Shown piece after piece: positions 17,595 to 25,613 of a stretch of 64,000 bases of DNA; position 1 is the first letter of the stretch; each line of letters begins with the position of its first letter. The notes beneath the pieces were generated by a model. That model did not search any database. It was not told the DNA's origin and saw only the letters and a program-made list of their open reading frames with translations. This stretch comes from Campylobacter sp. RM16192 (GTDB taxonomy: Bacteria; Campylobacterota; Campylobacteria; Campylobacterales; Campylobacteraceae), in assembly GCF_004803855.2 (NCBI RefSeq), contig NZ_CP012552.1, positions 1,674,001-1,738,000 of the forward strand, read 5' to 3'. Both the position numbers and the translations under genes were made by a program.

Positions 17595-18189
17595 TTTTTT
17601 ACGAGAAAATCCAGTAAGATTAATAAATGACAATGATGACGGTAGAATAAATTCTGCTACAAATGAAAATATTGTTTTGGATAAATTATCCACTAAATTT
17701 GATATAAATATACCACAAGTAAGGTGTTGGTATGATTTTGTAATGCCATTGCAGAACAAACTTTTTGTAAATGTGAAGATATCGGATTTATCAAATAACT
17801 CAGCTGATAATTGTAGCTCTAAACTTGGTATGGGGTATGCACTTTGTGGTATTGAAAATTTACCTATACACTGGGAAAAATTTCATCAAATATTAGCTAA
17901 TGAACTAAAAACAGGTTACGATTATTATTTTTTAGTAGTTAATAAAAATAACACGAGTGATTGTTTTTGGACTTCGTTAAAGCGTATAAAAACGCTAACT
18001 TCAAATGGCAATAATTTACCATTTCAATGCGATTGGTCGCAAAATCGTGATTTTAGTAGTCGTAGCGAAATTGAAGCTACACGATATATCTTAAAAACAT
18101 ATATTGAGAGTTGGGATAAAAAGGCAAAGGGCTACCCTTTTATATTAAAGGAAATGCTAGTAAATAATAAGATTTTTGATAGCGAATGA
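17566..18189 (+). CDS. Putative type II restriction endonuclease
   Basis: 207 residues with no family I can name. Context makes it the partner of the adjacent methyltransferase. A possible PD-(D/E)XK-like active site is Asp57 in WYDFVMP followed by Asn69-Val-Lys71 in LFVNVKIS, a beta-hairpin arrangement with Asn in the usual Glu/Asp position, and Glu34 upstream. The start at 17566 has AGGAAG nine bases upstream; the ATG at 17587, overlapping the methyltransferase stop, is an alternative. The gene ends 79 bp before the right end of the transposon. Nuclease function is inferred from context and is not proven. Confidence 0.65.
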   Translation: MIIYLQDMVDFLRENPVRLINDNDDGRINSATNENIVLDKLSTKFDINIPQVRCWYDFVMPLQNKLFVNVKISDLSNNSADNCSSKLGMGYALCGIENLPIHWEKFHQILANELKTGYDYYFLVVNKNNTSDCFWTSLKRIKTLTSNGNNLPFQCDWSQNRDFSSRSEIEATRYILKTYIESWDKKAKGYPFILKEMLVNNKIFDSE

Positions 18190-18254
18190 AAAGCAATTTT
18201 ATTAAATTAAAGTGCGATTTTGACACTTTTTATTTGTCAATAAATCAACGCTTT

Positions 18255-18268
18255 ATTACAACAGAGCC
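18255..18268. repeat. Right terminal inverted repeat
   Basis: ATTACAACAGAGCC, exact inverse of 15270-15283. Confidence 0.9.
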
Positions 18269-18276
18269 TTTTACTT
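18269..18276. repeat. Target-site duplication, right copy
   Basis: TTTTACTT, identical to 15262-15269. Confidence 0.9.
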
Positions 18277-18429
18277 TTATTATATAAATTCATATTCTTT
18301 AATATGGAACAAGAAATTTCCTTTCTTTATCTTTTTAAATTTAGATAATCTATAGCGTACCTCCAAAAAAAATCTCAATCCAGTTTATATGGTTTTTATT
18401 ATTGGCGAATTCATTTTTAGAATGGCACT

Positions 18430-19329
18430 CTACATCTTAGACAATGGTAAAATTAGATCTTCGCGCTGATACATAGTAGATGCCGCACCTTTTAAATACT
18501 GTTTTGGATATGTCATTGTTTCAAAATTTGAAGAAAAATAACTCCATTGCAGATTTTCTAGAGAGCCTATACGCATACCTGTTTCCATCAGAAAATATAT
18601 AGCTATAGTTGTATTAATTGATTTTTCGGAATAATTTGCAAGTTGTTCTAAAAAATCAGATATCTCTACATCCTCAACTAATTTTTCATGATGCTTGATA
18701 TATTTTTTGCCATAGTGTTAAAGTCATCATATCTAACTTTATCCATAGGAGAATTTTCTATTAGTTCGTGTTTGATGGCATAATCAAAGATCATGCGAAA
18801 TAGCTGATGAATTCTCTTAAGTGTGGCTAGCTTTCTTTGATGTTCAAGATTTACATATATTATGTATGTCTTTTTCGTTAATTTCGGATAGCTTTTTATT
18901 GCCTAATTGAGATATAGAGTTTTCACGAAGTCTTTTTCTATGAGTTTCAACTGTTTTAGGCTTGACATTATTAACCGATGAGTACCACGTCAATGCTTTT
19001 TCACAAGCTTGTGCGAATGATATATCAGGGGCTTTTGAGACAAATTCGCCACGCTTATGGGAATTAATTAGGGTTCTACATTTCTCTTCGGCTTCTGCAA
19101 GAGTAATTACACCCCATTCTCCTATGCTACGAATTACATTGTAGCCACCTATAGAAGTATATCTATACTTTATAGTTTTTCGGCCACTAGGTAGCACCTC
19201 AACCAAAAGTCCATTTGTACTATTAGGAATACGACTCTAACGGCTTTACCATTACCGTAGTATTCCAGATTGTTCAAAAAAGCCTCAGGATCTTTGTTTA
19301 ACGGTCTTTTTGTGTTAGAATTATGTTTC
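18430..19329 (-). pseudogene. Decayed tyrosine recombinase (island integrase)
   Basis: Integrase remnants in several frames on the minus strand. An ATG at 19329 opens MKHNSNTKRPLNKDPEAF, then the frame shifts near 19238. The next frame holds the arm-binding/SAM-like region (LPSGRKTIKYRYTSIGGYNV, then KPKTVETHRKRL) and stops near 18844. A third frame has RIHQLFRMIFDYAIKHELIE, and a fourth has the first catalytic-arginine region METGMRIGSLENLQW. The His-X-X-Arg and tyrosine motifs were not found, so the C-terminal catalytic part is lost. It lies beside tRNA-Glu, as expected for the enzyme that inserted the island. Confidence 0.85.
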
Positions 19330-19556
19330 ATAACATTACCTTTGTATTTAATTTAAAAAATTAAATTTAGGTTTGTTATGTTAATGCAAACTCGTAAAAT
19401 GTAATAATGTTTTACGAGCGAAAAAATTATTACATAAATTATTACACTTATCCTACCGAAGTAGATAAGTCTTTATGATATAATTTTTTCTAAAGTCCGA
19501 CAAATTGGGACTATTTATATATAGTATTAATAACGTTACTTTAAAAAAGTAACAAA

Positions 19557-19571
19557 TGGTGACCCATACGA
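19557..19571. repeat. Attachment-site copy within tRNA-Glu
   Basis: TGGTGACCCATACGA, identical to 10299-10313; it is the 3' end of the tRNA gene including CCA. Confidence 0.85.
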
Positions 19572-19631
19572 GACTCGAACTCGTGTTACCGCCGTGAAAG
19601 GGCGATGTCCTAACCGCTAGACGAATGGGCC
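19557..19631 (-). tRNA. tRNA-Glu (anticodon UUC)
   Basis: 75 nt. Acceptor GGCCCAT pairs with ATGGGTC (one G-U). Anticodon stem TCGCC/GGCGG encloses CTTTCAC, giving UUC. CCA is encoded. Its 3' end served as the integration site of the adjoining island and remains intact. Confidence 0.95.
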
Positions 19632-19698
19632 ACTAAATTAAGCGGAAGTGCAATTTTATCTAATAAATATTTAAAATTAGCTTAATAGAAAGTATTTA

Positions 19699-20178
19699 AT
19701 GAATAAATTTTTAAAAATAACGAATATATTTTTTATAATATTTATACTCACAGGCTGTGCGGGCTTGCAAACAAAAAGAGTTTCAAACACGTTTGCTATA
19801 ACAATTCTATCTCCAATTATAAAAATAAATGATGTAGGCTTTCTTCATAAAACCTCAAATTCTCTAAATTTACAAATCTACAGCTCTGCAGTAAATTTGG
19901 CAAATATAAAAATTTCTGATCGAATTTGCGTCAGTGCGGTTTGTTACGAAAAAAAGGAGTTTAATAAAATATTTTTACTAAATGAGCACTATGATGAGTT
20001 TTTTAAAGAGATTTTAGAGAGAAAACCTATATACGATGGACAAAATTTAGTAACAAACGAGTGCGGGTTTAGTCAAAATCTAAGTAAATATTCAATACAA
20101 TATGAAGTTTGCAATAATAATATTAGTTTTAACGATGCAAAAAATAGAATAAAAATAATAATAAAAGAGCTTGAATGA
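19699..20178 (+). CDS. Putative lipoprotein of unknown function
   Basis: 159 residues. An N-terminal signal ends in the lipobox LTGC (Cys at about residue 20), so the protein should be lipid-anchored in the envelope. The rest has four further cysteines (ICVSAVC, ECGF and EVC) that could form disulfides, and no domain I recognise. It overlaps the nfo start by four bases (ATGA), so it is cotranscribed with nfo, though no functional link is evident. It is the first gene to the right of the island and tRNA-Glu. Confidence 0.8.
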   Translation: MNKFLKITNIFFIIFILTGCAGLQTKRVSNTFAITILSPIIKINDVGFLHKTSNSLNLQIYSSAVNLANIKISDRICVSAVCYEKKEFNKIFLLNEHYDEFFKEILERKPIYDGQNLVTNECGFSQNLSKYSIQYEVCNNNISFNDAKNRIKIIIKELE

Positions 20179-21011
20179 AATATATCGGTGCACATGTAAG
20201 TGCGAGTGGCGGAGTAGAAAATGCTCCGTTAAATGCAATGCAAATAGGCGCAAACGCCTTTGCGTTATTTGTTAAGAATCAACGTCAATGGAGCGCGAAG
20301 CCTTTGACGGATGAAAATATCTCAAAATTTAAAGAAAATCTAAAGTTATCTAAAATTTCACCGGATCATGTCTTGCCTCATAATAGTTATTTGATAAATT
20401 TAGGTCATTTTGATAATGAAAAACGTCAAATTTCAATAGATGCGTTTTTAGACGAAATTTCAAGAGTAGAAGAACTTGGTTTAAAAATGATAAATTTTCA
20501 TCCTGGTTCACATCTAAAGGAAATTTCAACTGAACAATGTCTAGATAATATAGCCGAGTCTATAAATTTTTTGCTTGAAAATAGCCAAAATGTAAAACTT
20601 GTCATAGAAAACACAGCAGGTCAAGGAAGTAATCTAGGTTTTGAATTCGAGCACGTCGCATATTTGATTAAAAAATGCGTAGATAAGAGTAGAATCGGGG
20701 TCTGCATTGATACCTGTCACACTTTTTCCGCAGGATATGATATAAAAGATAATTACGAAAATGTCATGAGCGAATTTGATCAAATAATAGGCATAAAATA
20801 TCTAAGCGCAATGCATTTAAACGATACAAAATTTGGTCTATCATCTAAAAAAGATAGACACGAAAGCCTTGGAAAGGGATTTTTGGGACTTGAAACATTT
20901 GAAAACATTATAAAAGACAAACGAACAGACGACATCCCGCTTATACTTGAAACTATTGATGAGAGTATTTGGGCGGATGAGATAAAAATTTTAAGAAATT
21001 TTATAAAATAG
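20175..21011 (+). CDS. nfo: Deoxyribonuclease IV (endonuclease IV, AP endonuclease)
   Basis: 278-residue AP endonuclease of base-excision repair that cuts 5' of abasic sites using a trinuclear zinc centre. Family motifs: [15 protein letters not shown] at the N-terminus with the first zinc histidine, INFHPGSH near residue 105, [13 protein letters not shown] near 145, [13 protein letters not shown] near 178, [21 protein letters not shown] near 215, and LETIDE near the C-terminus. All metal-binding segments are kept and length is typical. The lipoprotein gene overlaps upstream and fadL follows after nine bases. Confidence 0.97.
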   Translation: MKYIGAHVSASGGVENAPLNAMQIGANAFALFVKNQRQWSAKPLTDENISKFKENLKLSKISPDHVLPHNSYLINLGHFDNEKRQISIDAFLDEISRVEELGLKMINFHPGSHLKEISTEQCLDNIAESINFLLENSQNVKLVIENTAGQGSNLGFEFEHVAYLIKKCVDKSRIGVCIDTCHTFSAGYDIKDNYENVMSEFDQIIGIKYLSAMHLNDTKFGLSSKKDRHESLGKGFLGLETFENIIKDKRTDDIPLILETIDESIWADEIKILRNFIK

Positions 21012-21020
21012 GAGAGCTAT

Positions 21021-22271
21021 ATGAAAAAATACTTACTGGTTTCTTTGGTGGCTTGTAGCCTTTTAAATGGTGCTGGATTTAAGGTTCCTGAACAAAGTAG
21101 CGACAGCGTAGCGCTTTTAAACTCAAATATTGCAACTAACTTTGGTCCAGATGCGGCCTATCTTAACCCTGCAAATATGCTATTTTTAGATGATCCTAGA
21201 CATCAATTTGAAAGCTCATTTACATATTTTCAGTTAGACAATGTCAAATATACTCACTATAACGGTAAAAAATATAAATCAAGAAAATCAAAAGCCCTTA
21301 TTCCAACCTTTCATTTTGTATCACCTGAATATATCGCAGACTGGAGATTTGGTATATCTTTAGTAGTGCCTGCCGGAATGTCAATGAGATGGAATGAGGA
21401 TCTACCTAAAGCAACTTCAAAGAAATTTGATCTAAAAGTAATGGAGCTAAATCCTAGCGCAGCTTACAGAATCACCGACAACCTAGCCATAGGCTTTGGC
21501 TTAAGAGCCGTATATACTAGAGGAGAGGCTATTCAGGACGTAACTTCACCTCTTAAAGCTTATCAAGATATAAAAGGCGATGGAGTAAATTTCGGATATA
21601 ACGTAGCTTTGACATATAAACCTATTGAAAAATTAAGCCTAGCAGCCACATATCGCTCAAAAGTAGATATGAAATTAAAAGGAGATACTGATATAAAAGC
21701 ACCGGCTCATCCTTCAGGAGATTTTCCTGATGGCTCTTATAGCGGCAAAGCTAAATTAAACGTTCCGCTTCCAGCATCTTTAAATCTGGCAATTTCATAT
21801 GAGATAAAAGATACAACCCTTATGTTTGCTTACGAAAAAACTTACTGGTCAGCATGGAAAGAGCTAAATTTCGATTATCCTGATGCTACTGCAACACACT
21901 CGCTTAACCCGTTTTTTAAAGCTTTTGATGAACCAAAAGTTAGAAATTGGAAAAACACAAACGCTTATCGTTTTGGTATAGCTCATAATGCTACTAGTAA
22001 GCTAAGAGTTATGGGCTCTGTAGTATTTGATGAAGCAGCCTCTTTAAGTAGCACAACAAGCTTTGATCTACCTGATACAAAGGCAACTACATACGGAGCT
22101 GGATTTAACTATAAATTTAGCGAAGATCTTGAACTTGGCATGAGTTATTTCTATCAAGACAGAAAAAAACGTGACGTAAAATACTATAGTGACAAACCTA
22201 ACTATCCAAATGGAGCCTTTGAAAAAGGAAACGCTCAAGCTATAAATTTGGGTATAAAATATAAATTTTAA
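21021..22271 (+). CDS. FadL/OMPP1/TodX family outer-membrane hydrophobic-compound transporter
   Basis: 416-residue outer-membrane beta-barrel with a signal peptide (about residues 1-19). The N-terminal hatch region has the family-like pattern FKVPEQSSDSVALLNSNIA then DAAYLNPANM, and the protein ends in a beta-strand with terminal Phe (GIKYKF), as for BAM substrates. FadL-type proteins take up long-chain fatty acids or aromatic hydrocarbons by lateral diffusion. It sits nine bases before the acyl-CoA ligase gene, so uptake and activation of exogenous fatty acid are probably linked. Confidence 0.93.
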   Translation: MKKYLLVSLVACSLLNGAGFKVPEQSSDSVALLNSNIATNFGPDAAYLNPANMLFLDDPRHQFESSFTYFQLDNVKYTHYNGKKYKSRKSKALIPTFHFVSPEYIADWRFGISLVVPAGMSMRWNEDLPKATSKKFDLKVMELNPSAAYRITDNLAIGFGLRAVYTRGEAIQDVTSPLKAYQDIKGDGVNFGYNVALTYKPIEKLSLAATYRSKVDMKLKGDTDIKAPAHPSGDFPDGSYSGKAKLNVPLPASLNLAISYEIKDTTLMFAYEKTYWSAWKELNFDYPDATATHSLNPFFKAFDEPKVRNWKNTNAYRFGIAHNATSKLRVMGSVVFDEAASLSSTTSFDLPDTKATTYGAGFNYKFSEDLELGMSYFYQDRKKRDVKYYSDKPNYPNGAFEKGNAQAINLGIKYKF

Positions 22272-22279
22272 GGTATAAA

Positions 22280-23827
22280 ATGAGTTATATTTATCAAAAT
22301 TTTTACGAGATGCTTAATGAATCTTGCAAGAAGAATCCAAAAGGTGTAGTAATTTATGGTGAAGGATACAAAACTACCTATATTCAACTTAAATTTAGCA
22401 TCGACAGAGTCGCAGCATATCTACAAAGTATCGGAGTAAAATTTGGCGATAAAGTAGCAATGGTAGTCTCAAATTCAGAAGAATTTCTAATAAGCTACTT
22501 TGCAATATCTGCAATAGGAGCTATAGCAGTACCTATAAATACATTTTTAAAGCATGAGGAATTTGAATATATACTAAATGATTGTGGGGCGAAAGTATTG
22601 TTCGCCTCCTCAAATCTCTCAAAAGAGGTTAAGGGGCTTGAAAGCAGGACAAATTTAGAAAAAATCATATGGATAGGCGAATTTGGCAAATACAATGAGT
22701 CAAACATAAGCTTTCTAACCGCTCTTAGCTGTAAAATAGATCTAGTCCTGATAAAACAACCTGTATTAAATGACTTAGCACATATAATTTACACTTCAGG
22801 CACAACAGGTAAGCCAAAGGGTGCAATGCTAAGCTATAAAAACGTATTTTCAAATATAATCGGGGCCACAAAGTGCTTTGATATCAACAAAAAAGATAGA
22901 TTTATAGTCTTTTTACCTATGTTTCATAGTTTTACTCTCACCGTTATGGTTCTTTTACCTGTATTTACGGCAAGTTCGCTTGTACTGATAAAGTCTGTTT
23001 TTCCATTCTCGAATGTTTTAAAACAAGCTCTTTTAAAAAGAGTTACAGTATTTTTAGGGGTTCCTGCGATATACACGGCTATCGGCAAGGCAAAAATTCC
23101 ATGGTATTTTAAATGGTTTAACTGCGTAAGGCTCTTTATCAGCGGTGCGGCTCCACTTGCAGAGCAAACCATACTAGACTTTAAAGCCAAATTTCCACGT
23201 GCTAAACTGCTTGAAGGATACGGTCTTAGCGAATGCTCTCCTGCAGTTGCGATAAATCCTATAGACATGCAAAAGGTTGCAAGCGTGGGTCTTCCGCTTC
23301 CAGGATATGAGGTAAAAATCGTAAATGACGAAATGATGGAAGTTGCAACTGGAGAAGTAGGAGAGCTTATAGTAAAAGGCGATTGCGTAATGCAAGGATA
23401 CCTAAATATGCCAGATGCTACAGATGATACTATAATGAATGGATGGCTGAAAACCGGAGATCTTGGCAAGGTCGATGAAGATGGATTTGTATTTATCGTT
23501 GACCGTAAAAAAGATCTAATCATCTCAAAAGGCATAAACATCTACCCTAGAGAGATCGAAGAGGTGCTTTACAAAATAGAAGCTATAGAGGCAGCCGCAG
23601 TTGTCGGAATAAGAGATCAGCATGCGGACGAAGAGGTAGTGGCCTTTATACAGCTAAAAGAAGATATGCAAATAGACGAGAAAGATATCCGTATGCACCT
23701 TAAAAAACACCTTGCGAACTTTAAAATCCCAAAACATATACATTTTGAGAAAGAGCTTCCTAAAAATGCCACAGGAAAAGTCTTAAAAAGAGTACTCAAA
23801 GAGAGATTGAGGAGTGAAGCTAAGTGA
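22280..23827 (+). CDS. Long-chain acyl-CoA synthetase, FadD-like
   Basis: 515-residue adenylate-forming enzyme that activates a fatty acid to acyl-AMP and then acyl-CoA. Motifs: the phosphate-binding P-loop YTSGTTGKPKG (171-181), EGYGLSECSPA near residue 315, the ATP-binding WLKTGDLGK near 395, and the C-terminal catalytic lysine in PKNATGKVLK. Sits between fadL and an AAA ATPase gene; its stop overlaps the next GTG start by four bases. No beta-oxidation genes are visible, so imported fatty acids are more likely used for membrane lipid or acyl modification than as carbon source; this is inference. Confidence 0.93.
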   Translation: MSYIYQNFYEMLNESCKKNPKGVVIYGEGYKTTYIQLKFSIDRVAAYLQSIGVKFGDKVAMVVSNSEEFLISYFAISAIGAIAVPINTFLKHEEFEYILNDCGAKVLFASSNLSKEVKGLESRTNLEKIIWIGEFGKYNESNISFLTALSCKIDLVLIKQPVLNDLAHIIYTSGTTGKPKGAMLSYKNVFSNIIGATKCFDINKKDRFIVFLPMFHSFTLTVMVLLPVFTASSLVLIKSVFPFSNVLKQALLKRVTVFLGVPAIYTAIGKAKIPWYFKWFNCVRLFISGAAPLAEQTILDFKAKFPRAKLLEGYGLSECSPAVAINPIDMQKVASVGLPLPGYEVKIVNDEMMEVATGEVGELIVKGDCVMQGYLNMPDATDDTIMNGWLKTGDLGKVDEDGFVFIVDRKKDLIISKGINIYPREIEEVLYKIEAIEAAAVVGIRDQHADEEVVAFIQLKEDMQIDEKDIRMHLKKHLANFKIPKHIHFEKELPKNATGKVLKRVLKERLRSEAK

Positions 23828-25548
23828 AATATCTTCTCGATTTTATAAACTCAAAGAGTGAAAATTTAAATTTGATATCTCTAATAAATTGTAGCCCTAA
23901 TGAAGCTGAAATTTTACGTTTTTTAAGCAAAAGCTATATTGACGGCAATGCCCAAAATAGCGTATATGAAGTTCTAAGGGCTATATTTGGAGAAGAGGAT
24001 TATAAATTTTTATCACATCTAAAAGATATAAGATCGCTGATAGATAATGGCTGGCTTACACAAAATTTTAATCTATTTAAAACAACCGAAAGCAAGCCAA
24101 ATCAATCGAATTTACTCACTTTACTTCACACGGAAATTTCACTCTCTGCGGCGTTTTTAAAAATTTTAGAAAACGGCGATGTTAGCATTAAAATGCCTGA
24201 GATTACGGCGTATGAGGATCATTTGGAGTATCTTAGAGATCAGTTTTTGCGCATTGAACTTTATGCGAGATTTGCTCTTTTTGATCCAAACAGCTCAAAC
24301 GAGGCTAAAAATAGACTCGAAAAAGAGATCCAAACTCTTAACGAAACGATAAAAAAACGCCTAAATTTAACAAAAATCATCCTTGTCGTTGAGCAAATTT
24401 TTAAAGAAAATTCGCTTGATGAAAAGGAGCAAATTATATTTTTAGCTCTTTTAAAAGAGGAGTACGCGGGCGAATTTGACGGCTCTCGCGATCTAAATGC
24501 GCTTACTAGCATTTTGGGCGGCGATGAGTTTCAAAGGGCTAAAAACCGCTCACTTTTAGATGACGGATCAAGGCTTATTGAAAGCGGGCTGATTGATTAC
24601 GACGAGGTTCTAAGCACGCTAGGGAACATAACGCGAAGCTTTTTTATAAACGATGACGTTTTACAGCGCATAATGCATCCAAAAAACGAGAAAAAAAGCA
24701 AGAAGCTTGAACTCGCAAGCATAGTTAAAGAGCAAGAAATTTTCGAGCTGATCGAGCCTGCGACAAGTATCGATGATGTGGTGCTAAACGATAAGACAAA
24801 AGAGCTTTTGGACGCCATTTTAAAGCAAGTTGACAAGAAAGTGTTGGCTCGCCTTTCAAGCTGGGGCATCAAGTCGCGCCGAGCTATAGACGTTAAGATC
24901 ATCTTTTACGGAGCTGCGGGAACGGGCAAAACGATGAGCGCTATAGGGCTTGCAAAGAGCCTTAAAAAGATGGTTTTAAGCTTTGACTGCTCTAAAATTT
25001 TAAGCAAATATGTTGGAGAGAGCGAACAAAACGTGCGCAAAATTTTTGATACGTATAAAGAAATTTGCGCTAAAAGCAAGAGTGAGCCCGTATTACTACT
25101 AAATGAGGCCGATCAGTTTCTAAGCACAAGGACGGAGAGTTCAAGCGGGGCTGATAAGATGCATAACCAGATGCAAAATATCTTTTTAGAGCAGATTGAG
25201 AAATTTGAAGGCGTTTTGATAGCCACGACAAATTTCTTGCAAAGCCTTGATAGTGCGTTTTCAAGAAGATTTGACTATAAAATAGAGTTTAAAAAGCCGG
25301 ATTTTGCAGCACGTCTTGCGATTTGGCGTAAAGTTATGCCTGAAAATGCAAGTTTTGAAGATGGATTTGACATCAAAGAGCTTGCAAAATTTGATCTAAG
25401 CGGTGCGCAAATCATGCTTGTGCTTAAAAATACAGCTCTTAAAGTTGCCATTAGAGACGATGGAATTTTTACTCTCAAAGACTTTGAAAACGAGATTAAA
25501 CGCGAAATTTCAAGCGCCTTTGACGAAGAGAAAAAAGTAGGCTTTTAA
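23824..25548 (+). CDS. AAA+ ATPase of unknown function with large N-terminal domain
   Basis: 574 residues. About 350 N-terminal residues are helical with no domain I know, followed by one AAA module: Walker A GAAGTGKT (363-370), a pore-like segment SKYVGESEQNVRKIF (394-408), Walker B VLLLNEAD (423-430), and arginine-finger-type SAFSRRFDYKIEF. Asn replaces the first acidic residue of Walker B, a variant seen in some bacterial AAA proteins. The start is GTG at 23824, overlapping fadD by four bases. Operon placement with fadL-fadD suggests a linked role, perhaps remodelling an envelope complex; no direct evidence. Confidence 0.85.
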   Translation: MKYLLDFINSKSENLNLISLINCSPNEAEILRFLSKSYIDGNAQNSVYEVLRAIFGEEDYKFLSHLKDIRSLIDNGWLTQNFNLFKTTESKPNQSNLLTLLHTEISLSAAFLKILENGDVSIKMPEITAYEDHLEYLRDQFLRIELYARFALFDPNSSNEAKNRLEKEIQTLNETIKKRLNLTKIILVVEQIFKENSLDEKEQIIFLALLKEEYAGEFDGSRDLNALTSILGGDEFQRAKNRSLLDDGSRLIESGLIDYDEVLSTLGNITRSFFINDDVLQRIMHPKNEKKSKKLELASIVKEQEIFELIEPATSIDDVVLNDKTKELLDAILKQVDKKVLARLSSWGIKSRRAIDVKIIFYGAAGTGKTMSAIGLAKSLKKMVLSFDCSKILSKYVGESEQNVRKIFDTYKEICAKSKSEPVLLLNEADQFLSTRTESSSGADKMHNQMQNIFLEQIEKFEGVLIATTNFLQSLDSAFSRRFDYKIEFKKPDFAARLAIWRKVMPENASFEDGFDIKELAKFDLSGAQIMLVLKNTALKVAIRDDGIFTLKDFENEIKREISSAFDEEKKVGF

Positions 25549-25575
25549 ACTAAATTTCCAAATGCACATAAGAAG

Positions 25576-25605
25576 ATAAATTCAAGCAAATTTGCTTGAA
25601 TTTAT
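25576..25605. terminator. 30-bp perfect palindrome, bidirectional terminator
   Basis: ATAAATTCAAGCAAA is followed directly by its complement TTTGCTTGAATTTAT, between two convergent genes. A/T-rich flanks on both sides fit a bidirectional terminator. Confidence 0.8.
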
Positions 25606-25613
25606 GTAGTTTA

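Larger units (their letters stand above)
15270..18268 (+). mobile_element. IS1595-family element carrying a restriction-modification pair
   Basis: 2,999-bp unit. Its ends begin GGCTCTGTTGTAAT on the left (15270-15283) and end with the exact complement ATTACAACAGAGCC on the right (18255-18268), with weaker similarity for about ten more bases inward. Perfect 8-bp target duplications TTTTACTT flank it (15262-15269, 18269-18276). Inside are a full-length IS1595-type transposase, an N6-adenine-type DNA methyltransferase and a putative endonuclease, all on the plus strand. IS1595 is known to include derivatives with passenger genes. Intact ends, perfect duplications and an intact transposase suggest recent insertion. 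Confidence 0.92.
10299..19571. mobile_element. Genomic island integrated at the 3' end of tRNA-Glu
   Basis: About 9.3 kb bounded by a 15-bp direct repeat (TGGTGACCCATACGA) equal to the 3' end of the tRNA-Glu gene at 19557-19631. Next to the tRNA is a decayed tyrosine integrase, the normal position for the gene that created the integration. Cargo from left to right: a truncated IS1595-type transposase, a glycosyltransferase cluster including a broken gene, and a complete IS1595-type element carrying a restriction-modification pair. The interior is visibly more A/T-rich than flanking genes. With integrase and one transposase decayed, the island is probably immobile. Confidence 0.85.
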
